Source: Batkoa obscura
Taxonomy: Eukaryota > Entomophthoromycota > Entomophthoromycetes > Entomophthorales > Batkoaceae
Direction: 5' to 3'
DNA length: 64,000 nt
Assembly (NCBI GenBank): GCA_030770535.1
Contig: JASVEC010000001.1
Coordinates: forward strand, 744,001-808,000
Positions 1-13,243 of the stretch are shown here, in pieces; within the stretch, counting starts at the first letter, position 1, and the number at the start of each line of letters is the position of its first letter. The notes beneath the pieces were generated by a model, which made no database searches, had not been told where the DNA came from, and saw only the letters and a program-made list of their open reading frames with translations. The position numbers and the translations under genes were made by a program.

Positions 1-382
1 AAATGTACCTCAAATACAAAACAAAGCGACATAAAGCTAAAGATGATTTAGAAAAGGCTTAAAAAACCAATATTTAGACACATTTAAGTATATATCATAT
101 ATGACTATATACTTTTATAAGACATCGATTTTTATTAACCCTTTCAGTACCAAACAAATTTTCAAAAGTTCAGTTGGATTTAAATTAATTTAAAAATTGA
201 GCTCAAAACCTCGCCAATGAGACTGAAGGGGTTAACTAAATAAAAAATCCCACCTATTTTTCAATATTGGAATTGATTTTTTAAATGTCAAATTTGACTC
301 TAGCCAATCAACTCTATTTTAAAAATGACTCATAAAAAAACTTACACACGTTTTAAGCTCACTTTTAACAAAAACCAAGAAT
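1..382. other. Upstream region of GluRS gene
   Basis: AT-rich non-coding sequence before the first ATG of the synthetase gene. It contains a short inverted repeat (arms at about 135-150 and 222-235, of the type TTAACCCxTTCAGT) listed separately. No other gene is seen. Confidence 0.5.
135..235. repeat. Inverted-repeat element, TTAACCC ends
   Basis: About 100 bp bounded by TTAACCCTTTCAGTAC at the left and the near reverse complement GACTGAAGGGGTTAA at the right. The reverse-strand reading resembles a stretch at 47313-47403 (TTAACCCCTT followed by GGxGAGGTTTTG), so the two may be diverged copies of one small element. Seen in sequence; the transposon nature is inferred. Confidence 0.4.
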
Positions 383-2667
383 ATGGCGGCTGTAGATAAA
401 CCAGTAAGTTGACATTTTCGTTAAACCCAAAAAAAATTAATCTTTGCGCCTCAACTAGAAAGATCAAGGAAGTTTTGAAATCGATTTAAAAGATGCTACT
501 GAAGGAGATGTAGTAACCCGTTTCCCCCCAGAACCCAGTGGTTATTTACATATTGGTCATGCTAAGGCTGCTTTATTAAACGATTATTTTTCTAAAGCTT
601 ATAAAGGAAAATTAATTATTCGTTTTGATGACACTAATCCTTCAAAGGAAAAGGTAAGCTTTTGAGTTTTTTATTCAAAAGAAAGAGGCTGATATTAATT
701 TTACTAGAGTGAGTTTGAAGAGAGTATTAAAGAAGATCTTTTATTATTAGGAATTAAAGGAGATGTTATTACTCATACTTCTGATCATTTTGATAAATTA
801 TATCAACTTGCTATTGATATCATTAAAAAGGGGTTAGCTTATGTAGACGACACTGATCAAAATACGGTATACTTTAATTTAAATATAAGTAGCTTAGCTA
901 ACAATTTAAAATAGATGAGAGACGAACGTATGAAAGGAATTGCATCTAAAAACCGTGATTTATCAGTTGAAGAAAATCTTAAACGTTTTCAAGAAATGAC
1001 TGAAGGAACTGAGTTTGTAAGATTTCATTTTTGGTTTATTATTTCAAAATATTAATTTAATTCATAGGGTTTAACAGCCTGTTTAAGAGCTAAAATGAGT
1101 GTTGATAACAAAAATAAAGCCATGAGAGATCCTGTTATTTATCGTTGTAATTTAACTCCACATCATAGAACTGGGTAAGCTATTAACTATTTTAGATATA
1201 AAATTTGATAATTAATTTTTATTTTTATTAGTTCCAAATATAAAGTTTATCCAACTTATGATTTTGCTTGTCCTGCTGTAGATAGTATTGAAGGTGTAAC
1301 TCATGCTTTAAGAACTAATGAATATCGCGATCGTAATCCACAATATGAATGGTTTTTAGAAAAATTAGAATTAAGAAAAGTTCATATTTGGGATTTTAGG
1401 TAACCTTATATATTCCATACCCACAAACTTTATAGTTGACTCTTATTTAGTCGTATTAACTTTGTTTATACTTTACTTTCCAAACGTAAATTACAATGGT
1501 TTGTTGATCAAAATTTGGTAACTGGATGGGATGATCCAAGATTCCCAACTGTCCGTGGTATCCGTCGTCGTGGTATGACTATTGATGCTTTAAAACAATA
1601 TATTTTAATGCAAGGTGCATCACAATCAACTCTTATGTTAGAATGGGATAAACTTTGGGCATTAAATAAAAAAAGTATTGATCCAGTTGCTCCAAGACAT
1701 GTAGCTTTAACTAAAGAGAATGTGTAAGTTTTTGTTTTATAAATAATTGAAAGCTATTAATAAGTTTTAGCTGTCAAGTTAAGATCATTGGTCATGAAGG
1801 TCTAGATTCTAAAGAGATTCCTTTGCATAAAAAAAATTTAGATTTAGGAAATAAAACTACCTATTATTCTTCCAATATTTACCTTGAACAAGAAGATGTT
1901 AAAGATTTAGTTAATGGTGAAGAAGTAAGTTAATCATTTAAGTATTTATTAATCATATATTTATTATTAATTAGATTACACTTATGGATTGGGGTAATGC
2001 CATTGTAGAAGAAGTAGTTAAAAATGAAAGCGGAATTGTAACTTCTGCTACTCTTAAATTACATCTTGAAGGTGATTTTAAAAAAACTAAAAAGAAGTTA
2101 ACTTGGTTAGCCAATACTGAAAAATTAATCAACTGTACTCTATTAGATTATGATTATTTAATCACAAAGAAAAAATTAGAAGAAAATGATGAAGTTGCTA
2201 ATTTTGTGACTCCAATTAGTGAATTTAAAACTAATACTTTTGCTGATCCTAATGTAGAATCTCTTAAAAAAGGTGATATTATTCAATTTGAACGTAAAGG
2301 TTACTATATCGTTGATAAGGAATATACCGATAGTGAACCTCATCTTAACTTGATTTATATCCCAGATGGTAAAGCCAAGAGTATGGCATCCAAAGCGGAT
2401 AAAGAACCAATTAAAACTGATAATAAGGAAGCAGCTGGATCCAAGAAAGCAGCCAAGAAAGCAGCAGATAAAGAAAAACGTAAAGATAAAAAGAAAGCTA
2501 ATAAAGAAAAGGAAGCTGGAGGTTATTTTTATGAAGATGGGATTGCCAAAAGTTTAAAACATTTAAATTTAAAATGCATGTATCAAGTCAAATCATTATA
2601 TAAAAATATGCAAACTCCAGATCCAAAGGATTGTTGTAAGATGTATATCTCCAAGAGTTACTATTAA
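383..2667 (+). CDS. Glutamyl-tRNA synthetase, cytosolic (9 exons)
   Basis: Class I aminoacyl-tRNA synthetase that charges tRNA-Glu in the cytosol. Exons by GT..AG and frame: 383-403, 459-653, 708-866, 915-1016, 1068-1174, 1232-1399, 1451-1723, 1771-1924, 1975-2667; these join to 624 codons (623 aa) without a break. The HIGH signature appears as [16 protein letters not shown] near residue 35, the KMSKS equivalent as [11 protein letters not shown], and the eukaryotic/archaeal GluRS core as [19 protein letters not shown]. The protein starts only about 20 residues before the catalytic core, so the N-terminal GST-like domain that yeast GUS1 uses to bind Arc1 is absent. The C-terminus has a Lys/Ala-rich linker and then two related motifs, [11 protein letters not shown] and [11 protein letters not shown], which I do not recognise as a standard domain. 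Start chosen because exon 1 splices in frame and no upstream in-frame exon is visible. Confidence 0.93.
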
Positions 2668-3351
2668 GGGAAAGTTGATTGATGAAATCATAGAGGAAAT
2701 AAAAATTGGTTGAAATGATATTGTATTAATGTGTTTCTTTATATTTGTTTATTAAATCCTGTAAAAACATGGATTACAGTTTCTAAATCGTTGCATTATT
2801 ACTTCTAAACTAATATTTTACTACAAATGCGTTTTTACACTCTGTTATAATAACAATCCTTATTATTATAAGCATTTTCACCCTATTAATTATTTATTAC
2901 TCTTTGTATTATAAAAATACCATAGCTATTATTATCGTAAACAATCCAACTATAAGTGCCCTGGAAGATTATTAAATAGATAGCCTTGCTTTACCTTGGA
3001 TAAGTCTTACATTTATAAGTTCTATTTATATTCAAGTATGATATTATTTTAGATTTGAGTCTTTTATTAATAAAATGGAGTGAGAAGACCAAGGCATGAC
3101 ATTGGGATTATCCAATTTAGATCAGAACCTTACACTAGTTTTAAATTAATAGAATTTTGTTAAAAGGAACGTGATAATTTAACTCCAATCCGTTAAAAAA
3201 AAGTCCAAAATTACGCAACAAAAATCATCAAAATACTCAAATATCTAAATAAAAACAATTTAACAGTCTATTTTCAACTCAGCATCTATTTCAATAATAT
3301 TAATCTTGAATACAAACTAGCGAAAAACCAATTTTAAGCTTTAATAATTCA
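2668..3351. other. Intergenic spacer
   Basis: About 680 bp of AT-rich sequence between two genes on the same strand. No coding signal, repeat or RNA seen; it presumably holds the 3' end of the synthetase transcript and the promoter of the next gene. Confidence 0.5.
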
Positions 3352-6300
3352 ATGGATAAACGGATATCCAATATCTTACCCAAATTACGTAAAGCTTCTA
3401 TTGATCAAAATCAACATTTAAGTGAAATTGGAACTATAACCTCATCCACTTTTCCTCAACAAAAAGAAATTATTACTGAAACCAATCACGAGCCTTTAAC
3501 GTTAAAAGAAAAAGTAAAGTTAACCCAAAGTTATATTGATAGTTTACCTAGTTCAGTAAAAATAATACAAAAGAAAATGAGTCGTAGCCAAACGGAAAAA
3601 TCAATGAACAAAAAGATTAAAATATTAAAAGACGGAAAAGAGAAGATTAAAATTCGATTTAATACCTTGTTAGAGATATTGAGTAGGTTTTGATATTACA
3701 GTTTAATTTTTATTTTTCAATAATTGATTTCTATCTTTTATAGATGACTTACCAGATTATGAAAAACCTAATTTTTTTATTGAACATGCAGAAGCAATCT
3801 TTGATACTACCGGCTCTATGTTTTTGAAACTGGTTACTAAAATTAAGCGTAAGTAAATTTATTGTATAAATTATTAAATAATTAACTTGTATTAGAAAAA
3901 GGCAATTCCAGTATAAATTCGAAAGAGATATTATCTTTATATAAAACATTTCCAATATTGAAAATGATCTTTTTACACCTTAGAGAAAAAGTAAAGCAAG
4001 GCTGGCAAGAAGAAACATTATGTAATTTATATTTATATTAATAATTTTCATCTTAAACTTAATCATTTTTCTATTTATTTAGTATTATTATTAACACAAC
4101 TATTACATTATGGTAATCATCCTAAATTACGTGAACAAGGATTTGAATTGTTGTTATTATGGATAAGTATATTAAAAACACCAAATGAAGGACCGATATG
4201 GTTATATAGAAATAGTATAGCTTTAGATGTATATGCATTTGATAAATATAATTTAAATAATATAACAAATGATGTAACTGGAGTAGGATATAGTAAAATG
4301 GGACAGGAGTTAATTCATGTAGATGATCGAACACCTTTAGTATTAAATCCATCGCCACAATCTTATCATGATTCTAATAATTTGTTTATTATACTATTGA
4401 AAAATTTAATTAAACTAAGTTATATAGCTTCAGGGTTTACATTAAGTAGTAATTTAGATTTAACAGATAAACAAAAAGAAGAAAACGGATTTCCAAATGA
4501 AGATTATTATCAAGGTATGGGAATGGATTCAGCTTATGCTTCAGTAAAGTTTATGTTTTTATTATTTCAAAATTTCTATTTAGCTAAATTATTTCCAATT
4601 AATAATCAAGATTTATTTTCTCCAGCAACTCAATCTCAATTTAATAATTTACAAAATTGTCCACCTTCTTTGTTGAAAATATTTATTTTATTTTTAGTAC
4701 AAAATTGTTTAGATGATGGCTTTAAATTGAAAGGTTTAAATCAATTTAATATAAACAATAATAATAATCAATATAACAACAATTCAGAAATTCGTTCTTC
4801 TCCTGCTTGTCCAATATTAAAGAAATTAATATTTAGTACAAATGTTTCTAGAGATTTTATCAATGATATATTAAGACAGTCTTTAAATTTAATTAAATTT
4901 GGTTTTAACCAACAAGCTATGGAAACTGTACGTGGAGCTATATTAATTATTGGTACTTGGTTCTTAGCAGATGATAATGAAAAACCAGTATTTTTAAGAC
5001 CAATAAATAATAATAATAATGAAACGAGTGCTAATAATAATTATAATGAACATGTATTATATTATTTAAGGTTATTACAAAATACAATAAATTTTAATAT
5101 TCAATATTCAATATTAGATAAAATAAAAAGGAACTCGAGAGAAGATATGTTTAATACAACAATATCAGATTATGATACAAATCAACAAAAGAATATTGGT
5201 AAAGCACATATAATGGAATTAACGGAATATCAAGCTAAATGTTATGAAGAAATATTTTTAATATTTAAAGCAATAATAAGTAATTCTAATAATTCTTTTA
5301 ATTTAAAATGTAAACGATTTGTTTGTGAAATATTATTGGAATTGAATGAACAATTTTTATATTTATTAGAAAATGAACCAACATTAATATTATCTCATGC
5401 AACAGGTAAATTTGAATGTAAATCCAAATGGTTAAATTTTATATTAGATAGTTTACATGAAGCTTTATTTTATGCTTGGTCCTGTTCTAATTTAGATGAT
5501 AAAAGTTTATGGTTAAGTTATCAACAATCTTTAATTAATTCAACAATTTTACCAACAGCAATTAAACATTGGTGTATTACATTAAAAAGAATAACAAGGA
5601 TATTAATTAATAAACTATATGGTTTAGAATTAGATTTCAATCGAATTGATTTATTAGATTTATTAAATTATGGGACTAAAAAAATAAATAAAGGAGGCAT
5701 TAAAAATATACAATCTAAAAAAGAATTAGTTAAATTAAAAGAAAATTTACATAAAGAATTAAAAAATAAAGAGTATAAAAGATCATCAAGTCAAACATCT
5801 AACAAAATTAATTTAGTTAAAAAAAATTTATCGATTAGTCGACGAGGAAGTACAAAAATAAGTAATAATAAGTTATCATTAGATGAAACAATTAATAACA
5901 CTAATAATAATGTTAATAATACTAATAATAGTAATATATTGAGTAATAATAATAATAATAGTAATAATAATTTACCAGATATATATGGATTTTATTTATT
6001 ATCTAATTATTATAGATTAATTATACATCCAAATTTACCTAGATCTTCTACTTCATCTATTCATTCTTCTCATACTCATTCTTCTTCTCAAGGTTCTCAA
6101 CAAACCCCAAATTCATTATCACCAAAAATGACAAATTCATTATCACCAATACAAACAAATGATGATAATAATAATAATAATATACAATTAGAAAAAAATA
6201 ACAATAATAATATATATGGACATTGTATATTTGATCATACATTTAATAAAATAATATCAACAGAAATTAATTATTCAATATTGAACTGGAATTCATCTGA

Positions 6301-8798
6301 AGCAGTCTTTTTATGGAAAAATATATTATCATGTTTAGGTAATATTAATGAAATTAAATCTAATCGACATCAAGAAATCACCTTAAAATGTATTGTTGAA
6401 GTATATGATGCCTTACAATCAATTAAATCATTTCGATCCCCACATCAAATCAGTATTCCATGTATTAAAGAAATGTCCATATGGATTATAGGAGCTTTAG
6501 ATTTACCCTCAATTTATGAAAATGGTAAATCAATAGCTTTTGAGTGGATGTGTCGAGTGATGTCCCACCGTAGAACACATGATAAATTTTTATTATTAGA
6601 AAATCCATTGTCATTTTATCAACAATTATTGAAAGCATTAACAAGTAAAAATCCTAAATTATTTCAAATTATATTAGAACAAGGAACCTTTGCCTTTTCA
6701 AGAATGTTACCTGGGATTAACTTATTAGCACCAACATTAGTAGATACAATTAAATTTATGTTAGAAGAACCAAAACCTAATATTGCAGGTAGAACTCGAT
6801 TACCCGAAGAATTAAGACAAAAATGTATTACAATGTTAGCTTCTCTTTTACATTTACCTTATCAATTCAAAGGTATGGAACTACCTAATTTAAATCAATT
6901 AAAATCATCTATTAAAGATGGCAATAAACCAATTAAAGTTGAAGAAATTGGACAAAAAATTAAAAGTATATTACATTATTTATTAGATGAAGATGAATGG
7001 TCTACTCAATTAGAAACTTATCCAACTACCTATTCAATGATTATATGTGCTTTATGTGTACAAACTACACATGAAATAGGACATATTAATAGTTTAGATA
7101 AACAATTAATTAAAAGTAATTTAACAGCAATATTAGATCAATTATATTCAAGTCATTATATATTAGTTAATTCAGCTATTGATTGTATATCTTCTTTTGC
7201 ATTAACATTTTCTAATCTAATTTTAATTGATTCAAGTTATTTAAGATCAATATTAGAAGATATTATTGGAGCAATTAAAGTTCATTTAAATTTATTAAAT
7301 AATAATTCATCAAGTCAAAATCGATATGTATTAACTCGATTATTTGCATGTTTATTAGAATGGTTAATGATTTCACCAAAAAATTTATTTTTAGAATCAA
7401 AATTAGAAAAAGCAATATTAGGTATATTAGAAAGAGCAATTATTGAAAATCAAACAAAAAATTTAATGTGTTCTGATGTTAAAGATGCAGCTAATGTAGT
7501 ATTATATCAATTAATTAATCATTTTGGTATGGATTTTAGAATTCAAAATCAATTTTCTTTAGAAACTGATTTAATTGAAATGGAATATGATACAGAAATA
7601 TTAAGTAAATGTGAATTTATTGCATTTAATGATAATGTTATATTTGCTATTTATCCACCTAATTCATTAGAAAAAAATTGTTTAAAAATTAGAAACTTTT
7701 TAGGTAAATTTGCTTGGGATATTAATAATAGTAATAATAATAATAATAATCAAAAATTAATAAGTGAGGAAGACAATAAACCAATAATAGAAACAATTAA
7801 TAATAATAATAATAATAATCAACAACAAGAAGAAAATGAAATTAAATTTAATTGGAATTATCCTATTGAAGATAAACCTAATCATTTAATAACTAATAAT
7901 GAAGAAGATAATGAAGATAATTTGATAGATAATTATATTGAATTTGAAGAACCACCAATGTTTGATTATGAAGAACCTTTATTAAATAAAATTGATATGT
8001 TAGAATCGGCCTTAGATTTTGTTGAACAAAGTTTTGAAGATCATGGATATTCTCATTGGGTAAGAACAATACCCAATCGTAAAGTCATACAATCTAAACA
8101 TATTCAAACAGAAGAAAACAATTATAATAATAAAGAATATTATAAAATTCCTTATAATGAAAATAAGAATAATAATGAATCTAATAATTTATTAAGAGAA
8201 CATCAAACATTATTATCATATTTACAAATTATATCCACAGAAAAAATGAATTATAATAAATTAGTTATGTTAAAAAATAGTGATTCATTTATAAGAGATT
8301 TAAAAGCATTAGATCGTAAACATAGTAGAGAAACAATAAAAATAGCTTTAATTTATGTCAAAGATGGACAAACAAGTGAAGATAGTATTTTATTAAATGA
8401 AAGTAGTTCTATAGAATTTGAATCATTTACTAAGAATTTGGGTTGGGAAGTTGAATTAAAAACACATGGAGGTTATTTAGGTGGATTAGAAAGAAATGGA
8501 GTTAATGGAAAAACATCTATATATTATTCTAATCCAACATTAGAAATAATGTATCATGATATAACACGAATGCCCAACGATATTAAAGATATTTATCAAG
8601 TTAAAAAGAAACGACATGTTGGTAATGATCCAGTTCATATTGTTTGGAATGAAAATCAATGTGATTATTCTCCATTAACTATTGGGGGTGATTTTGGTAA
8701 TGCTCAAATTATTATTCATCCAATGAAAAATCAATTATTTGATATAAGAATTTATAAAGATGGACAAGTAAGTTTACTATAAATAATAATAATAATAA

Positions 8799-8829
<31 letters not shown>

Positions 8830-9230
8830 AAGAGAAGGAAGAATTTAACTAATTTTCTTTTTAGTGTGGTCATTTTGGTCCATTAATTACTGGTATGGTA
8901 ATACCTAAAAATATATTAGCTTCTTTAGTACGTACAACAGCAATTAATGCTTATAGATCTATACTTTGTAGATCATTAAATTATAATTATAATGCACTTC
9001 ATCCGTAAGTTATTTATTTATTTATAATATAGATAAAAATATTAATATAATATTAATAATTTATATTTTAGATCTATTGAACGATCTCATGAAATTCATG
9101 CTATGATTAGAAAACATAAAATTGATGGGGAAGGGTAAATTGAATTATTTTAATTGTAGAAATATTAAAGTCAATGTTTTGTTTTTTTAGAAAAGGAATG
9201 GAACTAATGAAAAAAATTTACCAATTTTAA
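3352..9230 (+). CDS. Ral GTPase-activating protein alpha-like (RALGAPA family)
   Basis: Large catalytic RalGAP subunit, expected to stimulate GTP hydrolysis on a Ral/Rheb-type small GTPase. Exons: 3352-3682, 3744-3848, 3896-4021, 4083-8767, 8865-9004, 9072-9134, 9191-9230; they join to 1,830 codons (1,829 aa). The last 250 residues match the RALGAPA GAP domain closely: LGWEVELKTHGGYLGGLERN, then YHDITRMPND, KKKRHVGNDPVHIVWNE (the HxGND segment holds the catalytic Asn thumb in Rap/Ral/tuberin GAPs), IIIHPMKNQLFDIRI and FGPLITGM..VRTTAINAYR. The preceding 1,500 residues are helical-repeat-like and broken by several poly-Asn inserts. The Ala-Ile-Asn-Ala and HIVW signatures favour RALGAPA over tuberin. 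The last intron (9135-9190) is optional: reading through it stops after two residues with little change. Confidence 0.88.
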
Positions 9231-10382
9231 ATATTAAAAAGGAGAAATGGGTTTTAATAAAGAAAGTATTATTTATTTGAAATTAATAATAAAAAAGGAA
9301 TTAAAATAAAATATTTTGTTATTGTTATTTTAAAAAAAAAATTGATTAATTATTTTTTAATATATTTTTTTGAGAATTTAATGAAAAGGAATCAAAAGAG
9401 ATTCAAGTATCCTATATGTTTTGATTATTTAACTTATTAAAAGGTCGAGATCTTTTTGAATATTTTATTTCATAGTATCCTATTTTATTATTCTTTAAAT
9501 GAATTAAATGCTTTATTCTTGTATTGTACAAATTTCAAGAATTAGTATAAGAATGAAGACTCTCATAATGAATTTTATTTTTTAAACTAATTTAGTGTAA
9601 TTTGTTTTAAATTTAAATGCTAATTTAATTTAACTTTTAATTTCATTTTTTATTTAAAACAAATTTTATTAAAATAATTTAAATATTAACTATATCATCT
9701 TTCATATCTTCTTAAAACATTTAAAAATGATATTAATGTTTTTTGTATTATTAATAGAATTTAACACATAAATTGAATTTTATTGTTATTAAACTTATTA
9801 ATTTTATATTAAAATTAATTATTTTAGATTATTTTTATAAACTGAAATATACACTTTCAATTTTCCATAAGTTTAGATTTATAATTTTAGTCAAAGACGT
9901 TACCTCTTAAAAAATAGTGGCTTTATTAAAGGACAAAATGCAACTTCAATTGAAGAACAAAATACTCAATTTTAAGCCCCAGTTCATTTTTTTGAATAAA
10001 AAGACATTATTATTTACCCAGTTGATGATGAAGATTATAATATCATTTACTTTTTATAGTATTTACAATAAACTAGAGATAAGTAATAAGACTAAATATT
10101 CCATTAAATGATTTAATTAACCAGTTAAAAAAATCATAAATATTTTAAATTTAAGTTTGAATAAGAGTTATGTGAATAGTTAATAACCGTAAATTTAACA
10201 TTAAAATCAATAGATTTTTATTTATGTATGAAAAAGATCAGCTGATAAATAATAATAATAATAATGTCAACAAGTTGAAAAAAAAGTATATAAATAACTT
10301 GAGAGTGGGAAAATAAGATTAATCATTCTTATATTATTTTATATTATTTTTGTAATAATAATTCAATAAATAAGTAAATAAA
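9231..10382. other. Intergenic spacer / trehalase promoter
   Basis: Very AT-rich 1.15 kb. An apparent 64-codon frame at 9917 lacks an ATG at its start and has no recognisable protein. The 3' part is the trehalase promoter (TATA at 10287). Confidence 0.5.
10287..10295 (+). promoter_or_regulatory. TATA box of trehalase gene
   Basis: TATATAAAT 88 bp before the trehalase ATG; spacing fits a TATA-driven fungal promoter. Confidence 0.5.
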
Positions 10383-10455
10383 ATGAAGTTAATATCAATT
10401 AATTTCCTACTTCATTATCTTCTAATTTCTATCACCTCCTTAGCTATTGACCTCC

Positions 10456-10497
<42 letters not shown>

Positions 10498-12373
10498 AAG
10501 AAATTGCCCAAGGTTGTGATTCGGAATTATATTGTGATGGAGAAATATTAAAACAAGTTCAATTACATCAAGTTTATCCAGATGGAAAAACATTCGTTGA
10601 TATGGCTACCAAAAAACCATTACAACAAGTATTAAATAATTATAAATCTTTAGGTACTAATATAACTAAAGAATCTTTACTTGGCTTTTTAAACGAGAAC
10701 TTTCATGAAGCTGGATATGAATTAGTACAATCTAGTTTAACAGATTATAAAGAGATGCCTTTGTTTTTAACTGATATTAAGGACCCAATCTTAAAATCAT
10801 TTGGACAAAAGGTACATTCTTATTGGACAACATTAGTAAGAAAAATTGATTTAAGTAAACTTTGTGTTGGATGTGTTAGTAGTTATTTAAAGACATCTCA
10901 TCCCTTTGTAGTACCTGGTGGAAGATTTCGAGAATTTTATTATTGGGATACTTATTTTGCTTTACAAGGTTTATTATTAGGGGAATTATATGATACAAGT
11001 AAAAATATAATATTAAATTTTTTGGAATTTGTAGATGAATATGGGTTCATGCCTAATGGTGCTAGAATTTATTTTTTAAATCGATCTCAACCTCCACTAT
11101 TAATTCCTATGGTTTATGATTATATTGAAAAAACTAAGGATTTTGACTTGTTAAAAAGAGCTATTAATACTTTAGATAAAGAATACAATTATTGGCTAAA
11201 ATATCATTCAATTGAAGTAGAATGTGGCAAATTAAAAGATCAAAATATTCAAAATTGTTATTTGACTCGATATTATGTTAATAATACTAAACCAAGACCA
11301 GAATCTTATAGAGAAGATTATATTACTGTGGAATTATCAAATAAGAATTTTACATTAAAAGAGAAAGAGAATTTATATGCAGATATTGCAACTGGTGCTG
11401 AATCTGGTTGGGATTATTCCACTCGTTGGTTAAGTAATGATTTTGAACCTAATCTTAATCAAACAAATGAAGAAATATTAAGTCATTTGAAAACTAGAGA
11501 AGTAATACCAGTTGATTTAAATTCAATTATGTATTTAAATGAAAAATTATTATCTAAATTACATTTGATGATGTTTAATTTAACTAATCAAAAAGATAGT
11601 AATTTAAATCAAAAGAAATGTAATCAACATTTAACGTTATCAAACAAATATCTCAAAGCAAGTGAATTAAGAAAACAATTAATGTATAATATATTTTGGA
11701 ATCAAAAAGATTTTACATTTTATGATTATAATATTGTCACTAAATCAACTATTAATAAATTTTCTGCTTCTAATTATTGGCCTTATTGGACTGGTGCTTT
11801 AAGTGATGAGATATTGAATAATGATTTTAATTTATTGAATGCATTTAATAAGATTGAAGAAATTAGTTTAAAATATCCAGGTAAATTTAGAATATATTAT
11901 GTATATCTTATAATAATAATTATTAATTGAATTTATCTTTAGGAGGTATCCCGTCTACTTTAGTGAATTCCAAATTACAATGGGATTTACCTAATTCATG
12001 GCCACCTTTAGAATATGTAATTATATTTGGTATTAAAAATCATATGAAACTCCTTCATGATAAACATCTTCTTATTAAATCAGAGAAACTTCAACGATTG
12101 AATGTTGATCTATCTAATAAATTTGTGAATACTGTTTTCTGTGCATGGTATCAAACTGGAGGTTCTTTGAAAGATTTAGTAATGAAAGATCCAAATGCAC
12201 CAGCTGATCAAGAAGGTCATATGTTTGAGAAATTTAATGTAACTTCAATTGGAAGATCAGGTGGTGGTGGTGAATATCAAGTTCAAACTGGTTTCGGTTG
12301 GACTAATGGGGTCTTACTTTCAATTTTGAATTTGTTTAATAAGGATTTAAAGGCACCTAAATGTACCAATTAA
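10383..12373 (+). CDS. Secreted trehalase (GH37)
   Basis: Alpha,alpha-trehalase, hydrolysing trehalose to two glucoses, probably at the cell surface or outside. Exons 10383-11880 and 11943-12373 join to 643 codons (642 aa). A hydrophobic N-terminal signal peptide is followed by a run of 13 Thr encoded by an (ACT)n repeat. Both GH37 signatures are present: PGGRFREFYYWDTYF near residue 178 and QWDLPNSWPP near 512. The catalytic segments are ESGWDYSTRW (acid Asp, near 340) and GGGGEYQVQTGFGWTNG (base Glu, near 610), matching E. coli TreA. There are several N-glycosylation sequons. It lacks the Ca2+-binding N-terminal region of cytosolic neutral trehalases, so it belongs to the extracellular type. 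Stop codons inside the single intron require splicing. Confidence 0.94.
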
Positions 12374-12901
12374 TTATTTTATTAAATATTGAAATAAAAT
12401 TTAAAATAATATTATACTAAAAGATATCTTTGTTATATTTGTTATCTTAGTTTCATTTGTTAATTATATTAATTATATTGATAATAAATGATTAAATATA
12501 TATTACTTTGAATCGATAATCTAAATTAGAATTATTAGTTTTTTTAATGAAATAGAAATCTTTTGTTGACTTTGTTTATAATATACAATGTATATTATTA
12601 ATCAATAATATATTAAATATAGATTATTTAATAATACTGTTAAAATCTAAAGTTATCGAAATTTCTAGTTATTTCAAGAAAAGTTTGAAAAGTTTTAAGT
12701 AGAGTCGATTTATTATTGGTTATCTATTCAATTGACCAATTAAATTCAATTTGATTACTAATTGTGACTATTGAAATAAATCTTACAGTAATTTCAAAAA
12801 TGTATAAATAATGACGATTGTAAACAAAGCTTTATATTTTTGATTTAAAAAAATTTTTAATACAATTTTGTTTTAAATTTTAAAAAGAAAGTTAATTAAT
12901 T
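12374..12901. other. Intergenic spacer with possible TATA
   Basis: 528 bp AT-rich. A TATAAATA element lies at 12803-12810, about 92 bp before the RING-protein ATG; nothing else is seen. Confidence 0.4.
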
Positions 12902-13210
12902 ATGGGCTCTTCGATATCACTTATGAATCGTCGACAGAATAATATTAATAATATTAATAATTCTTCATCAAACAATAGTATTATTGAAATTCAAAATCAC
13001 CAAGTTAATCTTTTAACTAATGATAACCGTAATAATAATGAAGCGATAACTGAAACAAATGAGTCAATGGCTGAAGTTAACTTTATTGAGTTAAATAACA
13101 ATATTAATCTAATTGATAATAATAATAATAATAATTTATTAAATATTAATCAACAAATTCAAAATGATCTTTCAAATGAATTAAATAATTCTATTGATCT
13201 TATTGATTTA

Positions 13211-13243
<33 letters not shown>

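Noticed and set aside
3749-4358. Minus-strand frames opposite the RalGAP exons
   Set aside because: Antisense to spliced exons of the RalGAP gene; composition is Tyr/Ile/Leu-rich as expected from AT bias.
9917-10111. 64-codon open frame before the trehalase gene
   Set aside because: It begins at a non-ATG codon, has random AT-driven composition and no recognisable domain.
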